Numbered from the stretch's first letter, positions 1-8,697 are shown. The stretch: DNA of 64,000 bases from Actinoplanes sichuanensis (GCF_033097365.1 NZ_AP028461.1:9637501-9701500); one strand, 5' to 3'. Notes: generated by a model not told the origin, from the sequence alone. A program made the numbers and translations.

Positions 1-647
1 TCGATCGTCTCGGCGGAGGAGCCGGGGACGGCGTCGGCGGAGCGCAGGACGCCGTAGGCGACGCCGGAGGCGAGCGAGCCGAGCAGGGTGCGCTTGCCGA
101 GGCGGACCCGGCCGTGGAGGGCGTCGAGCAGCGGTATGAGGTGTTGGTCGAGGAGGCTGCGGCGGAATTCGGTCAGCAGGGCGTCCTCGTCGGCGACGAC
201 CTTGACCTGCGAAAGGCCGGAGATCGCGAGCGGATCATGCGGCAGGACGGCGACCGGGATATCGGGTCGCAGGCCGAGAGTGATCAGCGCGCGCGGGTCG
301 TCGAAGCGCATCAGGGTGTCGGTCGCGGTGAGCAGCGGCACGCGCCTGGCGGACGCCCAGCCGAGGACGGCGGGCAGAGCGAGCCAGTAGGTGTACGACT
401 TCCAGGCGAGCGCGGCGGCGGCGTGCGGCTGAGCGCTCCAGCGGCGGCGTGCGGCGTCGAGGAGGGTGTCCAGGTGCACGTCGGCGAGACGGGCCGTCGG
501 CGTCCAGCCGGCCAGGTCACGGACGACCAGGTCGGGGGCGAGCCCGGGAACCTCGGTGCTGGTGCCGAACATGGCGCGCAGAGTCGCGGTCACCGGGGCC
601 AGGGGCCGGGGGCGGATCTGCGTGAGCTCCATGGTGATGCTCGTCAT
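1..647 (-). CDS. FhuF-like / siderophore ferric-iron reductase family protein, 3' end outside window
   Basis: The minus strand is open from an ATG at 647 to the left edge, about 215 residues, so the C-terminus is missing. The visible part begins MTSITMELTQIRPRPLAP, contains WKSYTYWLALPAVLGW, and later has LGKRTLLGSLASGVAYG, a pattern of the FhuF/IucA-IucC C-terminal family of cytosolic proteins that release iron from siderophores by reduction. The CxxC iron-sulfur cysteines expected near the end of this family would lie outside the window, so the reductase role is inferred. A second in-frame ATG lies at 632. A good match to the actinobacterial iron box lies about 135 bases upstream, which supports iron-repressed expression. 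Confidence 0.65.
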   Translation of the reverse strand, partial: MTSITMELTQIRPRPLAPVTATLRAMFGTSTEVPGLAPDLVVRDLAGWTPTARLADVHLDTLLDAARRRWSAQPHAAAALAWKSYTYWLALPAVLGWASARRVPLLTATDTLMRFDDPRALITLGLRPDIPVAVLPHDPLAISGLSQVKVVADEDALLTEFRRSLLDQHLIPLLDALHGRVRLGKRTLLGSLASGVAYGVLRSADAVPGSSAETI

Positions 648-780
648 GGGCGCTCGCCTGCTCGCGGCACTCGTCGCTGAGTCACCGCACAACTCCTCGC
701 GGATGAACTTGCTGAAGCAGATGGGGGCGAGCCGGCTCTTGTGGAGCGGTGGGGGCTCGCGACGACCCACGGTACCCGTT

Positions 781-799
781 TAAGGGTAGCCTAACCACA
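781..799. promoter_or_regulatory. Iron box (DmdR1/IdeR-type operator)
   Basis: TAAGGGTAGCCTAACCACA matches 14 of 19 positions of the inverted-repeat consensus TTAGGTTAGGCTAACCTAA bound by DmdR1/IdeR. The core AGGnTAGnCTAACC is kept. It lies upstream of the minus-strand FhuF-like gene and about 170 bases from the plus-strand gene starting at 968, so the former is the more likely target. Confidence 0.65.
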
Positions 800-967
800 C
801 TGACCCAAGGGGATCTTTCGGGCGAATGCCCAAGGTAATGATTACTTTACGTAGCGTTGCCGCGCTGCCGGATTCGTCAAGGTATCTGTCGGCAACGCGC
901 TACTAGCTCCTTGGTGACACAAGATCCCAGCGACACTGAACTTGCCGTCGCGAAGGGGACATCCGTG

Positions 968-2497
968 ATGACCACCTCGCCCATTGAAAGGGCCGCAGAT
1001 CAGTTCGTCACGGCGCTTGCGCAATGGCGGGTCGAGCGCGGGATGACCAAGAAGCAACTCGCCGCGCGTATGGGGTTCGATCCCTCCTACGTCAGTCACG
1101 TCGAGGGACGCCGGCACAAACCCACCGAGGACTTCGCCCGCCGGGCCGAAGCGGTCCTCGGCGCAGGCGGGGCCATCTGGCAGAGATTTCAGGAGTACGA
1201 CGAGCTGCGTCACGCCCGCACCACAGGCCTGCACCGGGACCCTCCGGTGCCGGTTCAGTGGCTGCCACCGGGCACCGGACTGATCGTCGAGCGTGAGGTC
1301 GCCGAACTCGCCTACACCGACGGCGCCTACCGCTGCCGCGTCCAGCGTTGGCTCTACAACGCCGGCGTCGAGCCGGTCACCAGGTACCTTGCCAAGATCT
1401 CGGTGGACCGCTATCCACACGACCCGGCCGGCTCCAACCGCCACCACCGGGAGAACCCGCTCACCTTCGAAGAGATGGACGTGCAGGCGTTCGCCGGGGA
1501 GAGCGACGCGGCCGAACCCATGATCTGGCGGGTCAAGCTCGATCGGGACGCGTCCAAGGAGATCTGGCTGATGTTCGCCAACGGGCGCGGCCAGTTCCCG
1601 CTCTATCCCGGCGAGCGAACCACCATCGAGTACGCGTACACGGTCGGTGAGGAGAAGTGGGGCCAGTGGTTCCAGCGCGCCGTCCGCCTGCCGACCCGGT
1701 CGCTGACCGTGCGGCTGAACTTCCCGGAGAGCTTCGAACCCCAGGTCTGGGGTGTGGAGGCGTCCCTCGCCGCTGAGGTGCCCGTCCGCACCCCGTTGGA
1801 ACGCCGCACCGAGGGAGGTCGCGCCATTTTCGAGTGGTCAACCGACGCGCCCCTGCTCAACGCGCGGTACCGGCTGGAATGGCGGTACCGCGGCGCCGAT
1901 GCCCCGGTCTACGAGGAGACCGGGCCGCCGGAGCCGGCCCTGCCCAGGGCCTCGCACCGGATGCGTGGCATCGGCATCATCCAACGGGGGTCCGACCTGC
2001 TCCGGCAGCGGGCCCGCCACTTCCAGCTGCCCCGCGAGGGCACGGCCGCCCGGAACGCGGTCACCCGGCTGCTCACCTCACTCGGCCGCCTGGAGGACCT
2101 GCACGAGTTCAGCAAAGGTGTGGGTCTCGCCGCGCCACAGATCGGAGTGCCGGTGGCGGCCGCCGTGGTCCGGCCGCCGGACCGCGATGTGGAACCCGTC
2201 GTCCTGCTCAACCCGCGGGTCGTCGGCGAGTCCCCGGAGAGCGACGAACAGTACGAGGGCTGTCTGTCGTTCTTCGACTACCGCGGACTCGTGCCACGGC
2301 CGCTGCGGATCGATGTGGAACACGCGCGGTTCGACGGGACCCGGGTGGTGACCAGCTTCGAACGGGCGCTGGCCCGGCTGATCAGCCACGAGATCGACCA
2401 CCTGGAGGGCCGGCTCTACGTGGACCGGATGGAGGCCGACGCCAAGCTGATCCCGGTCGCCCAGTACCAGCAGACCGGACGGCCGTGGGATTACTAG
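968..2497 (+). CDS. Helix-turn-helix / peptide deformylase fusion protein
   Basis: This 509-residue protein has a Cro/C1-type HTH near residues 12-65 (KKQLAARMGFDPSYVSHVEG), a central beta-rich domain of about 200 residues without a name I can give, and a C-terminal peptide deformylase domain. The deformylase motifs are complete: GVGLAAPQIG, EGCLS with the metal cysteine, and HEIDH with both metal histidines. It should therefore be able to remove N-formyl groups or act on a related substrate. The ATG at 968 is chosen because AAGGGGA lies 10 bases upstream; GTG at 965 is an equal alternative. Housekeeping deformylases lack an HTH, so this is probably a regulatory or specialised paralogue. It stands alone and converges on the globin gene. 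Confidence 0.8.
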   Translation: MTTSPIERAADQFVTALAQWRVERGMTKKQLAARMGFDPSYVSHVEGRRHKPTEDFARRAEAVLGAGGAIWQRFQEYDELRHARTTGLHRDPPVPVQWLPPGTGLIVEREVAELAYTDGAYRCRVQRWLYNAGVEPVTRYLAKISVDRYPHDPAGSNRHHRENPLTFEEMDVQAFAGESDAAEPMIWRVKLDRDASKEIWLMFANGRGQFPLYPGERTTIEYAYTVGEEKWGQWFQRAVRLPTRSLTVRLNFPESFEPQVWGVEASLAAEVPVRTPLERRTEGGRAIFEWSTDAPLLNARYRLEWRYRGADAPVYEETGPPEPALPRASHRMRGIGIIQRGSDLLRQRARHFQLPREGTAARNAVTRLLTSLGRLEDLHEFSKGVGLAAPQIGVPVAAAVVRPPDRDVEPVVLLNPRVVGESPESDEQYEGCLSFFDYRGLVPRPLRIDVEHARFDGTRVVTSFERALARLISHEIDHLEGRLYVDRMEADAKLIPVAQYQQTGRPWDY

Positions 2498-2503
2498 ATC
2501 TTC

Positions 2504-3613
2504 CTAGTCGCTGAAACTGTCGTACTTTATCCGGACAGAGGGGATCTGCAGCTCGGACAGCTTCTTCAGGGTGGAGCGCACCATCCGGCCCGAACCGGAG
2601 ACGAAGAAGTCGTGCTCCTTCCACGGGCCGTACTTCGCCACCACGTCCGAGATGTCACCCTGCTCGCCGGGGAAGGTCGGATCGTCGCTGCACGCGGTCA
2701 CCACCGACAGCCACGGGTAGCGGGCGGCCAGCCGGTTCAGGTCGGCCAGGTCGTACAGGTCCTCACGATTGCGCGCGCCGAAGAAGACGTGCACCCAGCG
2801 GGTCCGGTTGTACCGGGTCAGTTCCTCGAGCAGCGACTTGATCGGGGCCAGCCCGGTGCCACCGGCCACGAAAACGGCGTCCCGGGTCGATCTTCGATCC
2901 AGGGTCATCGTCCCCATCGGCGCGGCCAGCTTGATCATGTCGCCGACCTGCAGCCGGCGGACCAGCGCACTCGACACCCAGCCGGCACCCACCGCCCGGA
3001 CATGGAACTCCAGCGTGTTGTCCCGCCGGGGCGCGTTCGCCGGGGAGTAGGTACGCCACAGCCGGGGCTGGTAGCGGGGGCACTCGATGCTCAGATACTG
3101 CCCGGCCCGGTAGTCCAGCGGCTGCAACGGCAGCACGGTGAACACCGCGATGTCCCGGGACCGGCGCTCGTGCGCGACCACCTCGCCGTACCAGTACGGC
3201 GGATTCGGATCGGCCTCGGCCCCGGCCAGCATCTTCGAGGCGATCACCGCGTACGCGTCAGCCCACGCCTGGTCGTACTCGACACCCCACTCCTCGCCCG
3301 CGAAGGCGCGCATCGACTCGATCAGCGCGCCACCCACCACCTCGTAGTGCTCCGGTTCCACGTGGAACTTGCGGTGGTCGCGGCCGAGCGCCCGCAGGTA
3401 CTCGTCGAACCGCTCCGGATCCTCCAACGTCTGGACGGCGGTCACGATCGCGGTCAGCAGACGGGCCCGCTGCACGTCCATCTGGACGGGGAAGAGATCG
3501 CGCAGATCCGGGTACGACAGGAAGATCCGCGCGTAGAAATAGCCGGCAACCTTGTCCTGATGTTCCTCGACGAGGCTCCAGCTCTCCTTGAGCAAGCGTG
3601 CGAGGTCTCCCAT
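2504..3613 (-). CDS. Flavohemoglobin-like globin-FAD/NAD reductase
   Basis: The protein has about 369 residues. An N-terminal globin (LARLLKESWSLVEEHQDKVA onward, with a candidate proximal His in the EPEHYEVVGGAL segment) is followed by a ferredoxin-reductase module. That module has the FAD motif RTYSPANAP, the NAD(P) motif GGTGLAPIKSLLEEL and a C-terminal FVSGSGRMV nucleotide patch. The family detoxifies nitric oxide by dioxygenation or transfers electrons to heme. It is slightly shorter than typical Hmp (about 400 residues). A GTG at 3646 would add 11 residues; ATG 3613 is preferred because the globin fold starts right after it, though neither start has a good ribosome site. It is a single gene, divergent from the CPBP protease. 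Confidence 0.82.
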   Translation of the reverse strand: MGDLARLLKESWSLVEEHQDKVAGYFYARIFLSYPDLRDLFPVQMDVQRARLLTAIVTAVQTLEDPERFDEYLRALGRDHRKFHVEPEHYEVVGGALIESMRAFAGEEWGVEYDQAWADAYAVIASKMLAGAEADPNPPYWYGEVVAHERRSRDIAVFTVLPLQPLDYRAGQYLSIECPRYQPRLWRTYSPANAPRRDNTLEFHVRAVGAGWVSSALVRRLQVGDMIKLAAPMGTMTLDRRSTRDAVFVAGGTGLAPIKSLLEELTRYNRTRWVHVFFGARNREDLYDLADLNRLAARYPWLSVVTACSDDPTFPGEQGDISDVVAKYGPWKEHDFFVSGSGRMVRSTLKKLSELQIPSVRIKYDSFSD

Positions 3614-3720
3614 GCCATTCAGGGTGGTCAGCACAGTCGGGAACACGACGCACCTGAAGTGCGACTGCGGTGTGTCGGACGGCGAAATAGGTGTATTTGT
3701 GCCTCGCCTAAAGTGGCGGG

Positions 3721-4494
3721 GTGACCGTGGAAGAACAGCAGCAGACCACCCGCCCGCGTTACCGGGCCGAGATCGCCATCGTGCTGTTGCTGTCGCTCGG
3801 ACAGTCGGCCGTCTATTCCGTGGTGTCGCTGACCGCGAAACTCACCGCCGAGAAGCCCCTCGCGCAGCAGACCACCACGCTCAACCCGACCGTCTCACCG
3901 CGGATCTACCTCGACCTGACGTACCAGATGCTCGGGATCTTCTTCGCATTGATCCCGGTGGCCCTGGTCTTCTTCCTCCTCGCCAAGGACCGCATCGGAC
4001 CCCGCGAACTCGGCATCGACTACCGGCGGCCCGGATATGACATCGGCTGGGGGTCCGCGCTGGCCGCCGGGATCGGGCTACCCGGGCTGCTGCTCGTCTA
4101 CGCGGCGCTCCAGCTCGGCATCAACGCGCAGATCAGGCCGTCCGGGCTCGAACCGTACTGGTGGTCGGTGCCGGTGCTGGTCCTCTCCGCGATCCAGAAC
4201 TCCGTCCTCGAAGAAGTGATCGTCGTCGGATACCTGATCACCCGGCTCCGGTCACTCGAGCTGCCGGTCGCCTGGATCATCGCGGCGTCCGCCGTCCTGC
4301 GCGGCTCTTACCACCTCTACCAGGGCTTCGGCGGCTTCATCGGCAACGCGATCATGGGCGTGGTCTTCGCGCTGTTCTTCCTGCGGACCAAGCGCCTCAT
4401 GCCGTTGATCGTCGCCCATAGCCTGCTCGACATCGTCGCCTTCGTCGGCTATCAGCTGCTGCCCGACTCCTGGCTGAGCTGGCTCTCGGTGTAG
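3721..4494 (+). CDS. CPBP-family intramembrane metalloprotease
   Basis: This 257-residue multi-spanning membrane protein shows the CPBP (Abi/CAAX-like) motifs: an EE pair in NSVLEEVIVVGYLITRL, then RGSYHLYQGFGGFIGN with a histidine, and IVAHSLLDIVAF with the last histidine. These glutamates and histidines form the predicted zinc site within the membrane. Relatives cleave CAAX-like or other membrane substrates, or take part in bacteriocin self-immunity; the substrate here is unknown. It starts with GTG and is monocistronic. Its last 43 bases overlap the 3' end of the convergent Ala/Pro-rich gene. Confidence 0.82.
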   Translation: MTVEEQQQTTRPRYRAEIAIVLLLSLGQSAVYSVVSLTAKLTAEKPLAQQTTTLNPTVSPRIYLDLTYQMLGIFFALIPVALVFFLLAKDRIGPRELGIDYRRPGYDIGWGSALAAGIGLPGLLLVYAALQLGINAQIRPSGLEPYWWSVPVLVLSAIQNSVLEEVIVVGYLITRLRSLELPVAWIIAASAVLRGSYHLYQGFGGFIGNAIMGVVFALFFLRTKRLMPLIVAHSLLDIVAFVGYQLLPDSWLSWLSV

Positions 4495-5861
4495 TAGCGC
4501 CGCGCCCGGACCGCGATCGCCTCGGTCGTGGTGCGGGCGCTCAGGACCGCGGTCGGCAGCCGCACGACCGGGCCGGTCAGGGCCAGGGCGGCCCAACCGG
4601 CCACCGTTCCGGCGCCCGGGCTGACCAGCCGCAACAGGTCCCCGGCACGCTGCGGGTCGGTGGGATCGAGGCCGTAGACCGCGGCGAGGTGCAACACCAG
4701 CTCGGCGTGCGTGATCACGGTTGCGGTGCCGATGGCGACGGGGGCGTACGGGCCGGCCAGCGCACCGACGCCGCCACGCAGCCCCGCGGTCCGGGTGAAC
4801 CGATGGACGGCCAGCCTGGCCAGCGCCTCCCGCGAGGCGGTGGGGTAGGTGGCGCGGATGTGGGCGGTCCAGCCTCGAGCGCGCGGGCCTAGGGCCTGGA
4901 CCAGGGCATGGGCGAGGATCTCGGGGGTACGGGCCGGTTCCGCCAGAACCTGCTCGGCAATCGAGTCGAACCCGCGTCGATCCGATTCCGTGGCGACCAC
5001 TCGCAGCCGGGGGCGGACCTCCATCGCATCCGTGGTGGCCGGAGTCGCATCCATGGCGGCCGGAGTCTCTTTCACGGTCGCGGCAACCGGCGTCTCTGGT
5101 ACGTCTGCGGTGGGCGGCGTCTTTTCGGCGTCTGTGGTGGGCGGCTTCGCCAGGTGCAGGGGCGGGGCCTCGGGGGTGGCCGGTGGCTCTGCCGTCGGCT
5201 CGATCGGTGCCGTCGACGTCGAGTCGGCTTTCTTCGCCGGGGAGCGTTTGGTCGGGGCCTTCTTGGCGGGGGCGGCCTGCTTCACGGGAGCCGCCTGCTT
5301 CGCGGGGGCGGCCTTTTTTACGGTGGCGGGCAGCTTTTTAGGGGTGGCCTGTTCCACAGGGGTGGCCTGCTTCGAAGGAGCGGCCTGTTCCACAGGGGCG
5401 GCCTGTTTTGTAGGGGCGGGCTGCTTCGCGGGGGTGGCCTGCTTCGCGGGAGTGGGTTTCTTGGTGGGCGACACCCTTTTTGTCGCAGCGCGCTTTGCCG
5501 GAGCCGGTTCGGTAGCGGCGGGCTTTGGCGGAGCCGGTTCGGTAGTGGCGTCGGCGCCGGCTGACGGTGTGGCGCTCTCGGTTGGTGGCGCCTGCTCCGG
5601 GCCGCGGACCGGCTGGGACGGCACGGTCGGCGTCTCGGCGGGGCGGGCTGCCTTGCGTGGTCGCGCTCTATCCGGACCCGAAGGGGAGTGACCTTCGGCA
5701 CCTGAATCGGGGGCCGGGGGCTGGAAGGTAACCGCCGGAGGCGCACCACGGCGCCCAGAACTCGCGGCCGGCCGCTCGGCGGAGGGCGGCTGCTCGGGCG
5801 TGCTGAACGGGCTTCGCGGATCCCGAGCCCGCGGAGCCTCCCGGCGCGTGTTGTCCTCCAT
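4452..5861 (-). CDS. Ala/Pro/Lys-rich low-complexity protein with conserved helical C-terminal domain
   Basis: The protein has about 469 residues when started at ATG 5861; a longer open frame to 5978 has a poor N-terminus. Residues about 100-260 are low complexity, built from short units like AAPAKQAAPVKQ and KKAPTKRSP. These resemble the disordered lysine/alanine tails of histone H1-like DNA-binding proteins. The C-terminal 190 residues are ordered and conserved-looking, with hydrophobic helices (ALAGPYAPVAIGTATVITHA, GAGTVAGWAALALTG), so membrane association is possible. I do not recognise a named family with confidence; an EcsC-like relationship is a weak guess. The upstream region leads into tRNA-Ser. 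Confidence 0.6.
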   Translation of the reverse strand: MEDNTRREAPRARDPRSPFSTPEQPPSAERPAASSGRRGAPPAVTFQPPAPDSGAEGHSPSGPDRARPRKAARPAETPTVPSQPVRGPEQAPPTESATPSAGADATTEPAPPKPAATEPAPAKRAATKRVSPTKKPTPAKQATPAKQPAPTKQAAPVEQAAPSKQATPVEQATPKKLPATVKKAAPAKQAAPVKQAAPAKKAPTKRSPAKKADSTSTAPIEPTAEPPATPEAPPLHLAKPPTTDAEKTPPTADVPETPVAATVKETPAAMDATPATTDAMEVRPRLRVVATESDRRGFDSIAEQVLAEPARTPEILAHALVQALGPRARGWTAHIRATYPTASREALARLAVHRFTRTAGLRGGVGALAGPYAPVAIGTATVITHAELVLHLAAVYGLDPTDPQRAGDLLRLVSPGAGTVAGWAALALTGPVVRLPTAVLSARTTTEAIAVRARRYYTESQLSQESGSS

Positions 5862-6003
5862 CGCTGGCAGCCTAGCCGCATCCGCGACGTTTCGCCTGTT
5901 CGCGCCCGGTCGCGAAGATCTCCGGTGCGCCGGATGCCTACCTCTTTGTGCGGCCGTCACCGGGTCCGGTATTGTCAAGCCTCGGTGGCCCTCGGGCTAC
6001 CAG

Positions 6004-6094
6004 GGAGACTTCGCCTAGTCTGGTCTATGGCGCCGCACTGCTAATGCGGTTGGGGTTTTAAAGCCCCTCCCGGGTTCGAATCCCGGAGTCTCCG
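6004..6094 (+). tRNA. tRNA-Ser(GCT)
   Basis: The acceptor stem GGAGACT pairs with AGTCTCC. The anticodon loop CTGCTAA carries GCT at 6040-6042. There is a long variable arm (GGGTTTTAAAGCCCC) typical of serine tRNA, and a T-arm GGGTTCGAATCCC. The discriminator base is G and CCA is not encoded. Confidence 0.93.
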
Positions 6095-6135
6095 CGCGAA
6101 AGTCGGTGTTGTAGGCTGACTGAGCAACAAGGCAA

Positions 6136-6208
6136 GCGCCCGTAGCTCAATGGATAGAGCATCTGACTACGGATCAGAAGGTTAGGGGTTCGAGTCCCTT
6201 CGGGCGCA
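6136..6208 (+). tRNA. tRNA-Arg(ACG), island attachment site
   Basis: The acceptor GCGCCCG pairs with CGGGCGC. The anticodon loop CTACGGA carries ACG at 6169-6171 inside the stem TCTGA/TCAGA, and the T-arm contains GGTTCGAGTCC. The gene is intact although the 54-kb element is integrated in it, because the element carries a copy of the 3' half. Confidence 0.95.
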
Positions 6209-6214
6209 CTTCTT
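6160..6214 (+). repeat. attL core (55-bp direct repeat, copy 1)
   Basis: This runs from CATCTGACTACGG within the tRNA-Arg anticodon arm to CACTTCTT six bases past the tRNA. It is identical to 60198-60252. Bases on either side differ between the copies, which defines the repeat limits. Confidence 0.93.
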
Positions 6215-6218
6215 GGAA

Positions 6219-6254
6219 ATGGCCGTGACCTGCGAAAACGTGGGTCGCGGCCAT
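6219..6254 (+). terminator. Terminator downstream of tRNA-Arg, supplied by the island
   Basis: A 12-bp stem (ATGGCCGTGACC with GGTCGCGGCCAT, one G-U pair) is followed by TTTTTGTTT. It lies inside the island, so it replaces the original chromosomal terminator now at 60258. Confidence 0.75.
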
Positions 6255-6297
6255 TTTTGTTTCCCACCTTTGGGCCCGATCTTCCCGGCATGTGGGA

Positions 6298-6400
6298 CGT
6301 GGTGATCCGGTGGTGATCGGTTGTTTCGGAATGGCTCGTCTCTACCCGTGCTGACCAGTGCTGTTCCGTCCGCGGCTGCTGATCCTGCGGGTGATCGCAC
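6298..6400 (+). repeat. GGTGATC repeats near attL (candidate recombinase arm sites)
   Basis: Positions 6298-6320 hold two GGTGATC units in a 23-bp string that recurs exactly at 59985-60007, just inside attR. A further GGTGATCGCAC at 6390-6400 recurs at 59868-59878. The placement on both sides of the att core in the excised circle fits integrase or excisionase arm sites (inference). Confidence 0.5.
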
Positions 6401-6438
6401 TCGTTAGCGTCGAGCCATTCGCGGCCGCAAGTCGTGGC

Positions 6439-7170
6439 CTATGCCGTTGCCTCTGGCAGGGTCGGCGTGCTGGCCGTGTCGGCGCGGATGGCGACGACGA
6501 CGCGGTGGCCGGCATTCGGGTCGACGGTGCGATGCAGCCCGAGGGTGGTGATCCGACCGTCGCGGGCATTCCACTGTCCGGCTCCAGCGTCGCGGCCGAG
6601 GAGGGAGCCGAGGGAGTCGATCGTGGCCTTCCAGAGGTTCGGCCACGTGCGGCGGGGTCCGACGACGAAGGCGAGCTGGAGGGCGATCCCGCCGTCCGGC
6701 AGTGGGTGGGCGGCGGTGATCTGGTCGCGGATCTGTTCCTTGAAGGTGGTGCTGTCAGCCGCGGCTGTCGTGGTCACCTCGAACGAGTACGTTCCGCCCG
6801 GGTCGGTGGTCACTTGGGCCTGGCATACGGAGACCGAGGATGTGGATGCGTGCCGCTTCGTCGCCCATACCGACGCGAACTGCCGCCCGGTGCTCACGGT
6901 GAGCTTCGGGACCAGCGGGAACAGGTAGTTGTCCAGGTCGTGGTAGGTGAGCAGGGACAGACCGTCTGGCAGGCCGACGTCGAGTCGCAGCGCTAGCGGA
7001 TCGGGCGTCGTGCTCACCTGCTCGCTGATGATGGTGTGTACCCCGGTGATGAAATCGGCTGAACGAACCTGGCCGGGTGAGCCGGCCTTGTCCCAGCTGG
7101 CGAGTGCCGGCTCGACGCCGAGCCTCTCACCCGCCGCCTGCACCGGCGCGTAGAAGACAGGCGTGGTCAC
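6439..7170 (-). CDS. Hypothetical protein with a faint RusA-like pattern
   Basis: This 243-residue protein starts with GTG and is the first gene inside attL. Two segments look conserved: DLDNYLFPLVPKL near residue 75, and WPNLWKATIDSLGSLLGRD plus GRITTLGLHR near residues 180-215. The order, an aspartate-asparagine motif and then an aspartate-bearing segment followed by a beta strand, is reminiscent of RusA-type Holliday-junction resolvases, but this is a weak likeness and I would not assign the function. It has no signal peptide or membrane segment and no operon partner. Confidence 0.55.
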   Translation of the reverse strand: MTTPVFYAPVQAAGERLGVEPALASWDKAGSPGQVRSADFITGVHTIISEQVSTTPDPLALRLDVGLPDGLSLLTYHDLDNYLFPLVPKLTVSTGRQFASVWATKRHASTSSVSVCQAQVTTDPGGTYSFEVTTTAAADSTTFKEQIRDQITAAHPLPDGGIALQLAFVVGPRRTWPNLWKATIDSLGSLLGRDAGAGQWNARDGRITTLGLHRTVDPNAGHRVVVAIRADTASTPTLPEATA

Positions 7171-7434
7171 CCGCCGAACCTACAGCTCGTCGACGCTCTG
7201 GCCCACAGGACGGCGTCGACCAAACCGGAGCCACGTGCTGCACTGACAAGCGCTATGCCTAGCCCTGCGTAGTCGTTTGGAGGGACAAAGTGGCCGGTCG
7301 TGGGGCTGGCGATGACAAGGAAGTCCCGCCAAGGATCCGATGTGGTCGGATGACCGAGTGGTCAGGCTCCATGTGCCGATTGAGACCTCCTGCTGCTCTT
7401 GTCACATCGGCCGGCGTCCGGGCTGAATGCAGGT

Positions 7435-7878
7435 ATGGGACAGGACACCGAATCCGAGGAGCTGGCGGCGGCGTTGTTTGCTCGCCTTACTGCGGTTCCT
7501 CGGGCTGGTCTCGTGGTCCCGGAGATCACCGCGCTGCTCACCCAGCACGTCGTCGACTGGGCCAGCGAGCTCGGCTGGCAGCCAGAACGAGAGGTGCGAG
7601 GACGACTCTCGAGACATAACCGCAGTGGGGTGCGGCAAGGGCGCCTGGATGTGGTGTGTCAGCGGCTCGGTCCTCTCCCGCCTGTCGTCATCGAGATTGA
7701 CCGGTCGGGGAAGGTGTGGTCGCTCCGCAAACTCCTCGCCGAGGTTGATGCCGGGGCAGTCGCCCTGTGGGTGCGATGGCGAGGACGCACACAGGTGGCA
7801 ATACCAGCAGACATCGGACTGGTGGACATCAGCGGTACCGCCCCTGCCGTCCGGTCGCCACACGGTACTCGAATCTGA
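7435..7878 (+). CDS. Hypothetical protein, possible PD-(D/E)XK-like nuclease fold
   Basis: The protein has about 147 residues from ATG 7435; an upstream ATG at 7399 is less likely. The centre reads GWQPEREVRGRLS, then RQGRLDVVCQRLGP and PPVVIEIDRS. A glutamate, an aspartate in GRLDVV and an acidic E-I-D after a hydrophobic strand are spaced as in the restriction-endonuclease-like core, followed by a helix (SLRKLLAEVDAGAVALWVRW). The fold is suggested by pattern only. It would fit a small defence or repair gene on the island. Confidence 0.5.
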   Translation: MGQDTESEELAAALFARLTAVPRAGLVVPEITALLTQHVVDWASELGWQPEREVRGRLSRHNRSGVRQGRLDVVCQRLGPLPPVVIEIDRSGKVWSLRKLLAEVDAGAVALWVRWRGRTQVAIPADIGLVDISGTAPAVRSPHGTRI

Positions 7879-8307
7879 GAGCACGCCTGGCATCAGCTAT
7901 CCGAGAGCGCACTGTTCTGCCGAACAGAGTGCATTCGACCAGCTGGTAGGTGCCCAAGCGTCCAAGCCACGGAGCTCGTGTACCTTGCCGCGACGGCTGT
8001 GGTCGGCCGAGGTCCCTCCAACGAGGGAGACGCACCGCTGTATCCGTCCGGTACGCTGCATTCATTGCAGCGCGAACTATGAACCACGTAGGCCAAGCGA
8101 GGCCAAGGTTCTAGCCGGCACGGATTGATTACAGCAACTAAGAGTACTGAGAAGACCGGGACCAGCCTCGATCAGAGGCAGTCGCCGACGATGAGTTCTC
8201 CCGCTTGCCGGTGGCGCGGACTCAGCGAACACCAGTCAGTAATCGGACTGGTCGAGCTGAGCCGTGCATACGCACCTCACTCGACCCACAGTGAGGAGAA
8301 GTATGCC
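7879..8307. other. Intergenic stretch without a supported gene
   Basis: I see no convincing coding region here. A short inverted repeat (GCACTGTTC with GAACAGAGTGC, near 7910-7932) is the only structure noticed. The base composition is less GC-biased than the flanking chromosome. Confidence 0.5.
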
Positions 8308-8490
8308 GTGCTGACCGCCTACCTTGAGCCGATTGTTACGCAGGGAACCGCGACCGCTGCGGTGGTCGTAGGCATCCCGGTGGTGGCGAAGACTGTTCTA
8401 GCAATCTGGATAACGAAAGATGCGGACCCGAAGGAGAGGGCCGCAATCCTCAAAGCGGTGGCCGAGTTGTTCCGCTGGCGGCGGCCATGA
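8308..8490 (+). CDS. Small hypothetical membrane-associated protein (60 aa)
   Basis: Start at GTG 8308 is supported by GAGGAGAA ending about 8 bases upstream; the nearby ATG at 8303 is in a frame that stops at once. The product has a hydrophobic stretch (GTATAAVVVGIPVVAKTVLA) followed by an acidic-basic tail ending AELFRWRRP. It is likely a single-pass membrane or amphipathic peptide. The function is unknown. It precedes the duplicated 61-residue membrane peptide genes. Confidence 0.5.
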   Translation: MLTAYLEPIVTQGTATAAVVVGIPVVAKTVLAIWITKDADPKERAAILKAVAELFRWRRP

Positions 8491-8697
8491 CCAGACGGCT
8501 TGCCCTGTGGCTGTGCAATCTATGCGCTTGCTGTCAGGCGCCGCTGGCCATCACATGGGCGGCGACATCAAAACGGTGATCGGACAGGGGCTGAAAGAGC
8601 ACCACTGGAAGCAATCGCGTCCCGACTCGATCATCTGCCGAATTGAGTGCGTTCGTAAAGAGCGTACGACCCACCTCGGTGCCGATACTGTTGAAGT

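Noticed and set aside
3588..4040. Plus-strand frame overlapping the CPBP protease start
   Set aside because: It is off-frame within the globin/protease border with no motif. The protease frame is clearly real.
7908..7934. GTTC-N4-GAAC inverted repeat as an SOS (LexA) box
   Set aside because: The actinobacterial LexA site has the opposite order (GAAC-N4-GTTC), and no SOS gene lies next to it.
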